The position numbers were made by a program, and so were the translations under genes. Below the pieces are notes generated by a model that saw only the letters and a program-made list of their open reading frames with translations, ran no database searches and was not told where the DNA came from. From Dehalococcoidia bacterium (GTDB lineage Bacteria; Chloroflexota; Dehalococcoidia; Tepidiformales; Tepidiformaceae), in contig SKSF01000022.1 of the NCBI GenBank assembly GCA_007118095.1, forward strand, positions 1 to 59,285: DNA of 59,285 nucleotides, given 5' to 3'. Positions 16,774 through 25,025 of the stretch are shown here, one piece after another. Every line of letters starts with the position of its first letter. The first letter of the stretch is position 1.

Positions 16774-18939
16774 TCATGCGCCTCCACCCGGGCTGGTGCC
16801 CGGATTCGTGACGGTTGTTTCATCCGTCGTGGGCGCCGGGTATGCGATGCGCTGGTGATACACGGCGCGCAGCGTCGCTTTGAAACTCGCAGCGACCAGC
16901 TGGAGCTCGCGCATGGTGATATCGCAGTCGTCGAGCTGTCCTTCGGCCAGCCGCTCGGCAAAGATGGCATCGACGACCGAACTTATCTGCTGCGGGCCAC
17001 GTTCGCGGCCTGCGCGCACCACTGCTTCGCAGGAGTCGGCCAGCATCACAATGGCGGCTTCCTTGGTCCGCGGACGCGGGCCTGCATAGGCAAACTCCGC
17101 AGCATCGGGTGACTCACCGTTACTGATGGACTTGCGATAGAAGAACGTAACGAGGCGCGTCCCATGGTGTTGTGGGATGAAGTCGCGGATGACCTCGGGG
17201 AGCCGGTATTTCTTCGCGAGCTCGAGCCCGTTGGTCACGTGTTCGATGATGCGTTGCGCGCTTTCGCGCGGCGGGAGCTCGTCGTGCGGACTGTTCTCCT
17301 CGTCCATGATGTTTTCGATGTAGTACTGGGGTTGCGCGAGCTTGCCGATATCGTGGTAGTAGGCGCCCGCCCGGGTAATGAGTGCGTCGGCGCCGATCTG
17401 CTCCGCGGCACGCTCGGCGAGCGCGCCGACCATCATGCTGTGGTGATACGTGCCGGGGGTCTCGTCCTGGAGCCGCTGCATGAGCGGACTGTTTGACTGC
17501 GCGAGCTCCATGAGCTGGAGGCGCGTGGTGACGCCAAAGACCAGCGACAGCACGACGAAAACGCCGACCGTGATGATTGCCGCCCCGGCGCCATTCACAG
17601 CCGATGCAGCGGCGATCCAGGCGAGCGCTTCATGCTCTCGCGGCTCGCTCAGCGCCCAGAAGATGAGCAGGCCAAGCCCGGTAGCAAAGCCCACCGCCAC
17701 AGAAGCGGCGGCATACCGGGAAAGGCGCTCGGCCTGGTAAACAACGCTCGCCCCGGCGAGCCCGCCAGCGATGAACACGACACCGAGCTGGAGCGCCTCC
17801 ATGGGTGAAGCAAAGCTAGCCCCCGGTATCTCCGGCGCGGCCGTGCCGATAAATGCAGCGAACAGGCCAATTCCGACGGCCGTCACCGCGCCAAAACGAA
17901 GGTCGGCGAACGATGCCGCGATCATCGCGGCGGCGCCGACCGGCACCATGTAAGCGAGATATTGCCCCTCGGTATCGGGTAGGAAGGTGGGGATGAGGGC
18001 CCGGACCGAAACAAGCGTCGCGACCGTCGTGAAGCCGATAAGCAGGAGCCGCCGGGTTGCCGGGGCCGGGACGGGCTGGAACTGGTAGACGTAGACGCCC
18101 AGCAACAGGGCCAGGGCGCCGGCAGCAAGCACCGCGGACGCGACCTCGTAGAGTCCGATGCCGGATTCGATGACACCGGTCTCGCGCAGTGCTTCGATGT
18201 CTTCTTCGGTGAGGACAGCGTTCTCGGCCACGATCGTTTGCCCGCTGGTCCACGTCTGGATGACGGGTGAAACATTGGCGCGGGCGTTCTCCCGCAGTTC
18301 CTCGGTGCGCTCCTCGTCGACGCCCGTATTCACGTAGGTGAAGCTGCGCAAGATTTCGCGCAGGGCGGTCTCCTCCTGGGCGTCGGCCGGGCGGTTCTCG
18401 ATGTTCGCCAGGTGCTCCTCAACCCGGTTGCCGACATTGGTCGTCTCGAGCACAGGCTGGTCCATCAAGGCGGTGATGCCTTCTTCGGCCGACTCGTAGA
18501 GATGTTCGAACCCGTCGTCAGAGAGGGTGAGGAGCGCTGTCTTCCCTGTCTGACTCAAGACATCTGCGACCGGCGTGTCTTCGAGCTGCTCAAGCTTCTC
18601 CTGGGTCGACAGGTCGTCCCGATCGCGCGCAGCCATGACCTCCTCAAACAGGAGCACGAGGTCATCCAGCGCCTCATCACGGACATCGGGGTCAACGGGG
18701 AGGGGGACCGGCGCTACTTCATCGGCGGCTTCGTCGCGGGCTCGTTCGGTCAGGACCTCGGACTCGTACTGGGCGTCGCGAATAGCGATGAGGTCACGCG
18801 GCGCACGGTCTCCGGGCTCGAGGCCGCCTTCCGTGGGCCAGATGGGCATGACGAGTAGTGCCGCCGGGAATGCGACCACGAGCGCGAAAAGCGCTGCCAT
18901 AAGACGGGATACGACAGGGACGGGACGCCGGCGGAGCAT
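16774..18939 (-). CDS. pgpH: 7TM-HD phosphodiesterase of the PgpH family (c-di-AMP hydrolase)
   Basis: The 721-aa protein has an N-terminal membrane anchor (residues 10-35), a large extracytoplasmic 7TMR-HDED-type region to about residue 270, seven closely packed hydrophobic helices from about 275 to 460, and a C-terminal HD domain with HHSMMVGALAERA, GAYYHDIGKLAQP and IPQHHGT. This is the arrangement of PgpH, which degrades c-di-AMP to pApA. In many bacteria pgpH sits beside ybeY; here its neighbours are purQ and a HAD gene. It would set the level of the ligand for the riboswitch at 8341-8474. Confidence 0.92.
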   Translation of the reverse strand: MLRRRPVPVVSRLMAALFALVVAFPAALLVMPIWPTEGGLEPGDRAPRDLIAIRDAQYESEVLTERARDEAADEVAPVPLPVDPDVRDEALDDLVLLFEEVMAARDRDDLSTQEKLEQLEDTPVADVLSQTGKTALLTLSDDGFEHLYESAEEGITALMDQPVLETTNVGNRVEEHLANIENRPADAQEETALREILRSFTYVNTGVDEERTEELRENARANVSPVIQTWTSGQTIVAENAVLTEEDIEALRETGVIESGIGLYEVASAVLAAGALALLLGVYVYQFQPVPAPATRRLLLIGFTTVATLVSVRALIPTFLPDTEGQYLAYMVPVGAAAMIAASFADLRFGAVTAVGIGLFAAFIGTAAPEIPGASFASPMEALQLGVVFIAGGLAGASVVYQAERLSRYAAASVAVGFATGLGLLIFWALSEPREHEALAWIAAASAVNGAGAAIITVGVFVVLSLVFGVTTRLQLMELAQSNSPLMQRLQDETPGTYHHSMMVGALAERAAEQIGADALITRAGAYYHDIGKLAQPQYYIENIMDEENSPHDELPPRESAQRIIEHVTNGLELAKKYRLPEVIRDFIPQHHGTRLVTFFYRKSISNGESPDAAEFAYAGPRPRTKEAAIVMLADSCEAVVRAGRERGPQQISSVVDAIFAERLAEGQLDDCDITMRELQLVAASFKATLRAVYHQRIAYPAPTTDETTVTNPGTSPGGGA

Positions 18940-18970
18940 AGACGCGTCAATTCATCATATCAGAGGGGCT

Positions 18971-19657
18971 TCATGCCACCGGGGCGGGGCCTTCGCCGAG
19001 CAGCGCGTTCAGCCCGGTAAGGCGGCCGATCGCGGCAGGGCGACGGCCATGCTCACGGCGGTCAAGCAGCACCGCAGGGATGCCCGCCGCACGCGCACCC
19101 ACGATGTCGGTCTCTTCGCTGTCCCCCACGGCGAGCGCCTCGTCCGCGGTGACCTGGAGGAGCTCCAGCGCGCGGAGGAACGGTGCGGGGTGCGGCTTTG
19201 CAGCCCCGGTATCCGCCGACGTGACGATCGCATCGAAGTATCCGCTGGCCGAGCAGGCCTGGAGGTGATCGCGCAAATGCTCCGCAGAAAGCACCAGGTT
19301 CGAAACGATCGCGAGGCGGTACCCCCGGTATCGCAGCGACGCAATCATGGCGCGCGCGTCGTCGTAGAGTTCCTGGCCGGACATGACGGCAGCGGCGAAG
19401 GCGTTGGTCGCGCGCTCAAGTGTCCCGGGAGCCGTGTCCAACCCCAGGCGTTGGGCCGTCTGCTCGACCAGCGCATCGACGGAGATGGCATCGCCGTGCT
19501 CGTCCATCACGTCACGCAACACCTGCCGGAGCTGGCGCTCACCGGTGGCACTGCCGCCAAGCGCGGCTGCCAGCGCGGCGACCGGGTCGCGGCTGCGGCT
19601 GCGGTCCCGATAGGCGAGCGTCCCGGTCCAGTCGAAAAGCACGGCGCGGGTGGTCAC
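18971..19657 (-). CDS. HAD family hydrolase, 228 aa
   Basis: Haloacid-dehalogenase fold with motif I LFDWTGTLAY (the nucleophile Asp is kept, but the usual second Asp is Thr), motif II IVSNL, motif III Lys in GAAKPHPAPF, and motif IV VGDSEETDIVGA. The large cap at residues 20-100 places it near the phosphoglycolate-phosphatase-like group. The altered motif I is seen in phosphonatase-type members (DxA/T), so substrate class is uncertain. Its start overlaps the end of the yqeY gene by 4 bases. Confidence 0.87.
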   Translation of the reverse strand: MTTRAVLFDWTGTLAYRDRSRSRDPVAALAAALGGSATGERQLRQVLRDVMDEHGDAISVDALVEQTAQRLGLDTAPGTLERATNAFAAAVMSGQELYDDARAMIASLRYRGYRLAIVSNLVLSAEHLRDHLQACSASGYFDAIVTSADTGAAKPHPAPFLRALELLQVTADEALAVGDSEETDIVGARAAGIPAVLLDRREHGRRPAAIGRLTGLNALLGEGPAPVA

Positions 19658-20106
19658 GCGCCTTCGATGAGTCCGCGCACGACCTCGTTGATTTCGCGGC
19701 CATCCGCGCGGCCGGAGAATTGCTTCATGAGCACAGGCATTACCTTGCCAATGTCCCGCGGGCCGGACGCGCCCATCTCTACGATGGCCTTGCGCGCTGC
19801 GGCCTCGATCTCCTCGCGGCTCGCCTGTTGCGGCAGGTAGCGTTCGAAGACTTCGGCCTCCACTCGCTCCTTTTCGGCGAGGTCCGCGCGGCCGGCCTTT
19901 TCGTATTCAGCAATACTTTCGCGGCGTTGCTTCACCTGCTTCTGCACGATGGAGAGCACCGCGTCGTCGTCCAGGTCGGCGCCCGCTTCGATACGAGCAT
20001 TCTTGATCGCCGCCACCAGCAGCCGAAGTGCGTCCCTGGTGGTCGCATCACGCTGACGCATAGCCTGTTTCAGGTCGTCACTAATGCGCGCTTCGATCTC
20101 TGCCAT
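19654..20106 (-). CDS. GatB/YqeY domain protein
   Basis: The 150-aa protein is a stand-alone YqeY: an N-terminal helical part (ISDDLKQAMRQRDATTRDALRLL) and a C-terminal part with IGKVMPVLMKQFSGRADGREI, the segment shared with the tail of GatB, where it touches tRNA. It is common next to rpsU, as here. The role is thought to be tRNA-related but is not firmly known. Confidence 0.92.
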   Translation of the reverse strand: MAEIEARISDDLKQAMRQRDATTRDALRLLVAAIKNARIEAGADLDDDAVLSIVQKQVKQRRESIAEYEKAGRADLAEKERVEAEVFERYLPQQASREEIEAAARKAIVEMGASGPRDIGKVMPVLMKQFSGRADGREINEVVRGLIEGA

Positions 20107-20120
20107 GTGTCCATCCAGAA

Positions 20121-20146
20121 GAAAAAGCCCGGGAATGTTCCCGGGC
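20121..20146 (-). terminator. Intrinsic terminator after rpsU
   Basis: On the minus strand a 9-bp GC-rich palindromic stem (20127-20135 with 20138-20146) is followed by CTTTTTC. It sits between rpsU and yqeY, so yqeY expression may depend on read-through. Confidence 0.75.
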
Positions 20147-20162
20147 GGCGTGGTTCCTGGTA

Positions 20163-20378
20163 TCAGCGGCGGGCTGCTGCCCTTGCTTCGCTGCGTAGCT
20201 GCTTCTTGCGGAGTTTCCGGAGGCGAGCTGCTTCCTTCTTCTTGCGCTTCACGCTGGGCTTTTCGTAGTGCTCGCGGCGCCGCGCTTCCGAGAGGATCCC
20301 GTCCTGCTGCACGCGTTTGTTAAACCGCTTCAATGCAGCTTCGAACGGCTCGTTGTCTCCAATGATCACTTCTGCCAA
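20163..20378 (-). CDS. rpsU: 30S ribosomal protein S21
   Basis: The sequence [18 protein letters not shown] followed by [17 protein letters not shown] is diagnostic of S21, with a basic, Arg/Ala-rich tail. The start is ambiguous: TTG 20399, TTG 20378 or GTG 20369 are possible. TTG 20378 gives the family-like N terminus (M)[12 protein letters not shown]21 binds near the 3' end of 16S rRNA and aids initiation. Confidence 0.93.
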   Translation of the reverse strand: MAEVIIGDNEPFEAALKRFNKRVQQDGILSEARRREHYEKPSVKRKKKEAARLRKLRKKQLRSEARAAARR

Positions 20379-20479
20379 ACGGACTCGATCACCCCGCAAT
20401 CATGCCCCGGTTTTGCCGCGTCCACGGCGGGCACCCGGCCAGTATAACGCTGCTGCCGGGCTCCAGACAAAGACGCGTC

Positions 20480-20968
20480 CTAATCGTCAAACGTCACCGG
20501 ACACGAGAGGCGGCTATCGAGACGTTCCAGGTGGTACTCCACCCAGATGCCAGGCCGCTCGAGGCGCACGCTCGGCGCATCGTGGTTGAAACGATCCTGG
20601 CGCCGGCGGAGTTCCCGCGCATCGCGCTCGTAGTCGCGCCTGAGCTGGTCGATGCCGGGCATAAACCGGTGCCACTCTCCGCTCTCGCGGGCTGCCTCGA
20701 CCAGCCGGCCATGACGAGCATCGAGTTCGGCCAGGCGTTCCTGGCGCTTCTCGATGTCGCGTGCCTGCAGGAGCCAGTCAGGGAGCAGATCAGCATCGCG
20801 AAGCACTTTGAATCCGAGCCACTGGTTTCCCGCCAGCTTCTCGGCCTCGTTCGACCCCAGGGGCTTCCCTTCGCCGGGGAGATTGCGAAAGACGCCCGCG
20901 GACATCGCTTCCTGGATGCGGGACTCAATCATCTCCTCGTAGTCCACGGGGAAATCGTACGCAGGCAA
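20480..20968 (-). CDS. DUF1992 (DnaJC28-like) protein, 162 aa
   Basis: The N-terminal 70 residues contain IESRIQEAMSAGVFRNLPG followed by EGKPL, the DUF1992 signature also found in the eukaryotic J-protein DNAJC28. The remainder is a long Arg/Glu-rich coiled-coil-like helix. Function unknown. It lies downstream of a minus-strand terminator and upstream of rpsU, with its own start after that terminator. Confidence 0.87.
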   Translation of the reverse strand: MPAYDFPVDYEEMIESRIQEAMSAGVFRNLPGEGKPLGSNEAEKLAGNQWLGFKVLRDADLLPDWLLQARDIEKRQERLAELDARHGRLVEAARESGEWHRFMPGIDQLRRDYERDARELRRRQDRFNHDAPSVRLERPGIWVEYHLERLDSRLSCPVTFDD

Positions 20969-20985
20969 GCCGGTACATTTCCAGC

Positions 20986-21014
20986 CATAGAGAAAGGGCC
21001 CCGGTGGGGCCCTT
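20986..21014 (-). terminator. Intrinsic terminator of the micro-protein pair
   Basis: A 9-bp stem AAGGGCCCC with GGGGCCCTT (20994-21002 and 21006-21014) is followed on the minus strand by TCTCT. It ends the transcript carrying the two small genes above. Confidence 0.65.
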
Positions 21015-21045
21015 CATCCCTGTGCATTGTATGCCAGTTAGCCGG

Positions 21046-21189
21046 CTAGTCGGCGGACGGCAGCACCTTTGGCTGCATCAGTTCCATGTCCCTGCCGTTG
21101 ACCTTGAGGTCGCAGTCGCCGGGCTTGATGACGAGCAGTTCGATGCCAGTTTCCTCGTCTTTGTAGCGCTTGCCAAGCTGGACAGCCAT
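21046..21189 (-). CDS. 47-aa micro-protein, Cys-poor partner of the desulforedoxin-like peptide
   Basis: The frame starts at ATG 21189, with GGAG 6 bases upstream, 14 bases after the stop of the next small gene. It aligns with that gene: both begin GKRY and run in parallel (ETGIELLVIKPGDCDLKV here, FIVTKGGEGDLTC there) with a final hydrophobic strand. Only one cysteine remains, so it cannot hold the same metal site. Tandem placement and shared length imply duplication and possibly a heterodimer. Function unknown. Confidence 0.65.
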   Translation of the reverse strand: MAVQLGKRYKDEETGIELLVIKPGDCDLKVNGRDMELMQPKVLPSAD

Positions 21190-21203
21190 ATTGTTCTCCG
21201 CAG

Positions 21204-21323
21204 TTATTTCTTGAGTTCGAGCGGCGTATCGCCGCAGGTCAGATCGCCTTCACCGCCCTTGGTTACGATGAACTCGGCGTTGCATTTCGGACACAGGTAG
21301 CGTTTCCCTGTTTCTGCAGGCAT
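21204..21323 (-). CDS. 39-aa desulforedoxin-like zinc/iron ribbon peptide
   Basis: GKRYLCPKCNAEFIVTKGG followed by DLTCGD resembles the N-terminal desulforedoxin domain of desulfoferrodoxin, which binds iron with four Cys. Here CxxC is followed by one Cys, not a CC pair, giving three ligands plus possibly an Asp or a partner residue. The ATG at 21323 has an AAGGGGG sequence upstream. It is translated just ahead of the Cys-poor homologue. Confidence 0.7.
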   Translation of the reverse strand: MPAETGKRYLCPKCNAEFIVTKGGEGDLTCGDTPLELKK

Positions 21324-21428
21324 CCCGTTTTTCCCCCTTCTTCAGACTCGCGGAGCACTCACGGCCCCGGCACTTCTTGATTCGAAATCGTAAGCAGCCC
21401 CCGGGAGAGCGTCAAACGTTCCGGCAAT

Positions 21429-21458
21429 GCCCGGGCGGTTTTCAACCGGGCCCGGGGC
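21429..21458 (-). terminator. Stem-loop after the respiratory operon
   Basis: A GC-rich imperfect stem (arms 21429-21440 and 21444-21458, with CGGTT/AACCG at the loop) lies 18 bases beyond the stop of the cytochrome c-cupredoxin gene. A clear T-run is missing. Confidence 0.45.
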
Positions 21459-21475
21459 TATCTCCAGTGGCTGCG

Positions 21476-23398
21476 CTACTCAGCGGCCTCTTCCTCACCA
21501 GCGTCACCGCTGCCGTCGTCCTCTTCAACGTAGACGTATCCGTCCTGTTCAGGGTGGAAGTCGCAGGTAATCTGGTACTCACCCGTCTCGTTAAAGGTGA
21601 ACTCGAAGGTGTCGCCCTCGGCGAAGTTCGGATCTTCCGTTTCGCCGCCGATGGTCACCGTGTGCAACGTTGGGCCAACATTCTCCCAGAGGACGGTAGT
21701 GCCGGGACGAATCTTGGCAACACCACGGTTCGGCTCGAGCTCTTCACCGTCCGCATCGAAGGTCCAGTCCGTATTGTGCGACCGGATGACCAGTTCATCA
21801 GTGAAATCCTCGGGTGGCTCGGCCGGTGGGAAGTCATCCTCGACTGCATCCGGGTCCCCAACGATCGAGGCGTACGTGCCCTCCGTTACGGCGTGCTGCA
21901 CACAGCCCTCACCCGTGTTCACGGCATCGGCGGGCGCAGTGCCGTAGGCGTGGTCGGGCAGTTCCAACTGCGTCCCAACGCGGAGCACATCGTCTTCCGT
22001 GTACCCGTTCGCCTGGGCGAGCTCGGGGCCATTGACATTTCCGTACTCGTCGGCGACGTCGCTGAAGTCATCGCCCTGGATCACATACGCATCAACCTGC
22101 GGCAGGTCGAGGACGATCTCGTGCGTCACGTCATCCGGGTCGTCGATCTCCGGGTTCAGCTCCATGAGCTCTTCGACGGTGGTGTCGTGCATCTGGGCGA
22201 TGCCTTCGAGCGTGTCGAGCTCCTGGACCGTATATTCGGCTCCGTCGGGTAGCTGGATGGGCTCGTTCGCCGGCGCTTCGTCTTCTTCGCCAGCGTCGTT
22301 GAGGGTGGCCAGCTCGTCGCCTTCGAGGCCATACCACTCGGCGACCACATCCCAGTCCAGATCGTCAGCGAGAATCACAACCGGGTCTGCCGGCAGCTCC
22401 AGATGCCGTTCGCCGTCCATCTCCTCGTCATCCTCAATGCCTTCGAGCATTGCCTCGTTGAGGGCCCGGATTTCATTCGGGGAGATGTTTCGCTGTTCGG
22501 CAATACTTTCGAGCGAGTCGCCCGCGATGACGGTATATGTCGCCTCTTCGGGAAGTGCCAGCTCTTCCCCGGGTAGCAGGCCGGACACAGGCTGGCCGTC
22601 CTCATCAAGGAGCCGGAACTCGGAGCCGACATAGTCGACCTCGTAATCGATATCGTTGAGATCGGCGATCATCGTGGCGCCCACGTACAGGTCGCCAGTC
22701 AGCGTTTCGATGCTGTCGAAATCGCCGATGATCGTGTATTCGGTGCCTTCGGGGTCCTGGTTGTTCGGCGGCACCTGGATGGTCCTGCCACGCTCAAGCG
22801 TTTGGTCGACCTCGTCCATGGGGACGTCGTTCGCCTCCGCAAGGCGCTCAACGCCCAGGTTGTGCGCATCCGCGATTGATTGCAGCGAGTCGCCGGTGAT
22901 CGAAGGCACAAGCTCCATGTTGAGGTTGTGCGCGAACCGGCGCGCATCAACCCAACCCCGGCTGGTGGGTTCACCGTCCTGGTCGACATATTCGTCGCCG
23001 TTTTCGGGTGCGGTCAGCAGGTTCACCAGGTGCTCGATCTGTCGGACGTTTAACGCGCCACCATGCTCATCAAGCCAGGCGGGCATGGTGGTACCCGCAC
23101 GCCCACAGGCGAGTGTCTGCCACAACATTTCCTGGTTTTCTTCCAGGGCGATCGGGTCCTGGTCGCGCCAATCCGAGCGGTTCAGGGCAGGGGCAACAAA
23201 ACCTTCGCCCTGGTTCCCGTGGCAAGTCCGGCAGTTATTCGCGTAGAGCAAACCGCCACGTGTCACGGACTCCCAGTACATGTGTTCCTCTTGTGAGTCC
23301 GCTCGCACGGGAAGGTCGATCACCGTGTAGCCCGCACATCCTCCAACGATCAGGAAGAGGAGCGTGACGATGAGGACTCGCTGCTTGTTGGTATTCAA
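21476..23398 (-). CDS. Lipoprotein fusing cytochrome c, six LysM-like repeats and a cupredoxin
   Basis: The 640-aa protein starts with a lipobox (LIVGGC, Cys21). Residues 45-130 form a class I cytochrome c: CRTCH at 56-60 and axial Met105 in TTMPAW. Residues about 164-481 hold six acidic LysM-like repeats (for example YTVIAGDSLESIAEQRNIS), each ending near a LxLP turn. Residues about 532-626 form a cupredoxin with copper ligands His579, Cys612 and His615; the axial Met position is Gln618. It is the last gene of the cytochrome b-Rieske operon and has no separate cytochrome c1 partner, so it probably takes electrons from Rieske through the heme domain and may pass them to the copper domain. LysM repeats usually bind peptidoglycan; here they may be spacers or wall anchors. 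The domain order is not one I know. Confidence 0.85.
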   Translation of the reverse strand: MNTNKQRVLIVTLLFLIVGGCAGYTVIDLPVRADSQEEHMYWESVTRGGLLYANNCRTCHGNQGEGFVAPALNRSDWRDQDPIALEENQEMLWQTLACGRAGTTMPAWLDEHGGALNVRQIEHLVNLLTAPENGDEYVDQDGEPTSRGWVDARRFAHNLNMELVPSITGDSLQSIADAHNLGVERLAEANDVPMDEVDQTLERGRTIQVPPNNQDPEGTEYTIIGDFDSIETLTGDLYVGATMIADLNDIDYEVDYVGSEFRLLDEDGQPVSGLLPGEELALPEEATYTVIAGDSLESIAEQRNISPNEIRALNEAMLEGIEDDEEMDGERHLELPADPVVILADDLDWDVVAEWYGLEGDELATLNDAGEEDEAPANEPIQLPDGAEYTVQELDTLEGIAQMHDTTVEELMELNPEIDDPDDVTHEIVLDLPQVDAYVIQGDDFSDVADEYGNVNGPELAQANGYTEDDVLRVGTQLELPDHAYGTAPADAVNTGEGCVQHAVTEGTYASIVGDPDAVEDDFPPAEPPEDFTDELVIRSHNTDWTFDADGEELEPNRGVAKIRPGTTVLWENVGPTLHTVTIGGETEDPNFAEGDTFEFTFNETGEYQITCDFHPEQDGYVYVEEDDGSGDAGEEEAAE

Positions 23399-23410
23399 TC
23401 GCTCCTCCGC

Positions 23411-24025
23411 TTAGCTGTAGGGAATCGCCCGCAGGGGGTTCGGCGGGTCGGCAGCGCCACTGGTGATGGCGCTGGTGTTCACGGTGATGCTGCCGTCGGC
23501 ATTCACCTCGACGTCGAACGTATCCATGCTCCGGGGAGCAGGACCGAACACGCGCACGCCCGCCTTGGAATAGGTAGATGCGTGGCAGGGGCAGCGGAAC
23601 CAGCCCACGATGCCCGCATGGCCGACGGCGCCACCATCGAACGCCGGGTTCCACGGGACGGTGCACCCGAGATGGGGGCAGACCCAGTAGAGCGCCAGGA
23701 GGCCGCCAGTGCCACCCACGCCCTGCACGTCGCCTTCGCCGCCGTCGAGGTTCACCAGCCAGAAGCGGCCCTCGCTGTTGCGCTCCGGTGTCCCACCGGG
23801 CCCCGGGATTTCACCCGGGCCGACAGTCACCGGCGCGCCGAAACCGGTAGGGCTGCGAAGGTTGAAGAATGCGAGGAAGCTGGCAAGCATCCCGCCCACA
23901 AACAGGGTGAGGCCAGCGAATGCGCTCACCCGGAGAAAGGAGCGGCGCGCGACCTTGCGCGCTTCCTGCTGCCTCGCCTGTTCGATGCGGCCCGCGCGGG
24001 GGCCGGAGGTCGGCCTATTCGACAT
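23411..24025 (-). CDS. Rieske 2Fe-2S subunit of a cytochrome b complex
   Basis: The 204-aa protein has an N-terminal twin-arginine segment (ARRSFLRVSAF) and one membrane anchor (residues 35-54). Cluster ligands are Cys116 and His118 (CPHLGC) and Cys145 and His148 (CPCHAS), with Cys121 and Cys147 forming the usual disulfide. A long insertion rich in Gly lies between strands before the cluster. It moves electrons from quinol oxidised at cytochrome b to the c-type cytochrome encoded 12 bases downstream. Confidence 0.95.
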   Translation of the reverse strand: MSNRPTSGPRAGRIEQARQQEARKVARRSFLRVSAFAGLTLFVGGMLASFLAFFNLRSPTGFGAPVTVGPGEIPGPGGTPERNSEGRFWLVNLDGGEGDVQGVGGTGGLLALYWVCPHLGCTVPWNPAFDGGAVGHAGIVGWFRCPCHASTYSKAGVRVFGPAPRSMDTFDVEVNADGSITVNTSAITSGAADPPNPLRAIPYS

Positions 24026-24069
24026 TGTTCTCCCCTCGATATACCACTGCTTCCTTCACTCTATCCCAC

Positions 24070-24966
24070 CTAGTCGGGCGGCTGGTACCCGGGTATCCCT
24101 TCGTCAACGCTAAGGTTCCAGGGGAACACCAGGTCCTGGTCTTCGCCGCGGAAGCCGGTGCCGGCGAGGACCAGCATCGCGTTGACGGCCACGAATCCGC
24201 TAAAGAGCACGATGAGCGCGTCGCGGCGGGTGAACACCCAGCCGATGCGCCACAGGACATAGATAAGGAGCGAGGGCAGGCCCACCATCATGATGATGGG
24301 GATGGCAATCTCAACGATGAATGATGGGAGGTCAACGTTCTGGAACGTCGTTGCGCCGAAGCCGGTGAACCCTTCATCGAGGATGCGGAGCTCAAACGGC
24401 AGGTAGGGAATTGACTCAGACCATTCCGGCCACGGGAGGTTGCCCTGGATGGCACGGGAGTTCTCAAGGAACCGAAACGTGTCTCCGCCTGAGATACCGA
24501 ACCAGCTATTCAGCACGCTTGCGATGGTGCCCTGGTTCCAGAGGATGAGGAGCCACGTGCCGACGACGCCAACGATGGCGGAGACGACGGTGAGCTTCAC
24601 GGAGCCTTCGGTCGCGAACCAGGCGCCCTGGCCATCGTTGTCGCGGTCGAAGTAGGGGAATGCGCCGAGGATGATGAGCCAGACGGTCGGCACGATGACG
24701 CCGGCCGTCGCAGCCTCCATGTGGAGGAGCAGTTCCTGCAGGTTGAGCAGGTACCAGGGCGCCTTCGCCGGGTTCTGAGTGACGTCCGGGTTTGCCTGGT
24801 CGAGAAGCGGCGCGTTGAGGATCACCGAGAGGATGAAGATCGTGAAGGTGAACAACAGCGCCGAGATGAACTCGACAAACACCAGGTCGGGCCAAACGAG
24901 AACCTCTTCGTCCCGGGCTCGGGCCTGTGGTCTGGCAGCCGGACGTGCAACGACAGCGGTGGCCAT
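24070..24966 (-). CDS. Cytochrome b C-terminal subunit (subunit IV-like), 298 aa
   Basis: The segment NPAKAPWYLLNLQELLLHM carries the quinol-site loop (PEWY-like, here PWY followed by a conserved Glu). Several hydrophobic helices follow at roughly residues 25-50, 90-110, 130-155, 225-245 and 255-275. It is longer than subunit IV of b6f (about 160 aa), with extra C-terminal helices as in menaquinol complexes of some Gram-positive bacteria, but no heme-binding CxxCH is present. Split cytochrome b supports a b6f-type complex. Confidence 0.9.
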   Translation of the reverse strand: MATAVVARPAARPQARARDEEVLVWPDLVFVEFISALLFTFTIFILSVILNAPLLDQANPDVTQNPAKAPWYLLNLQELLLHMEAATAGVIVPTVWLIILGAFPYFDRDNDGQGAWFATEGSVKLTVVSAIVGVVGTWLLILWNQGTIASVLNSWFGISGGDTFRFLENSRAIQGNLPWPEWSESIPYLPFELRILDEGFTGFGATTFQNVDLPSFIVEIAIPIIMMVGLPSLLIYVLWRIGWVFTRRDALIVLFSGFVAVNAMLVLAGTGFRGEDQDLVFPWNLSVDEGIPGYQPPD

Positions 24967-25025
24967 GGGCTAGCTCTCCTGACTCAACTGCATTCGCATG
25001 CTCAGCATCCCCTCGACTTCTACTC

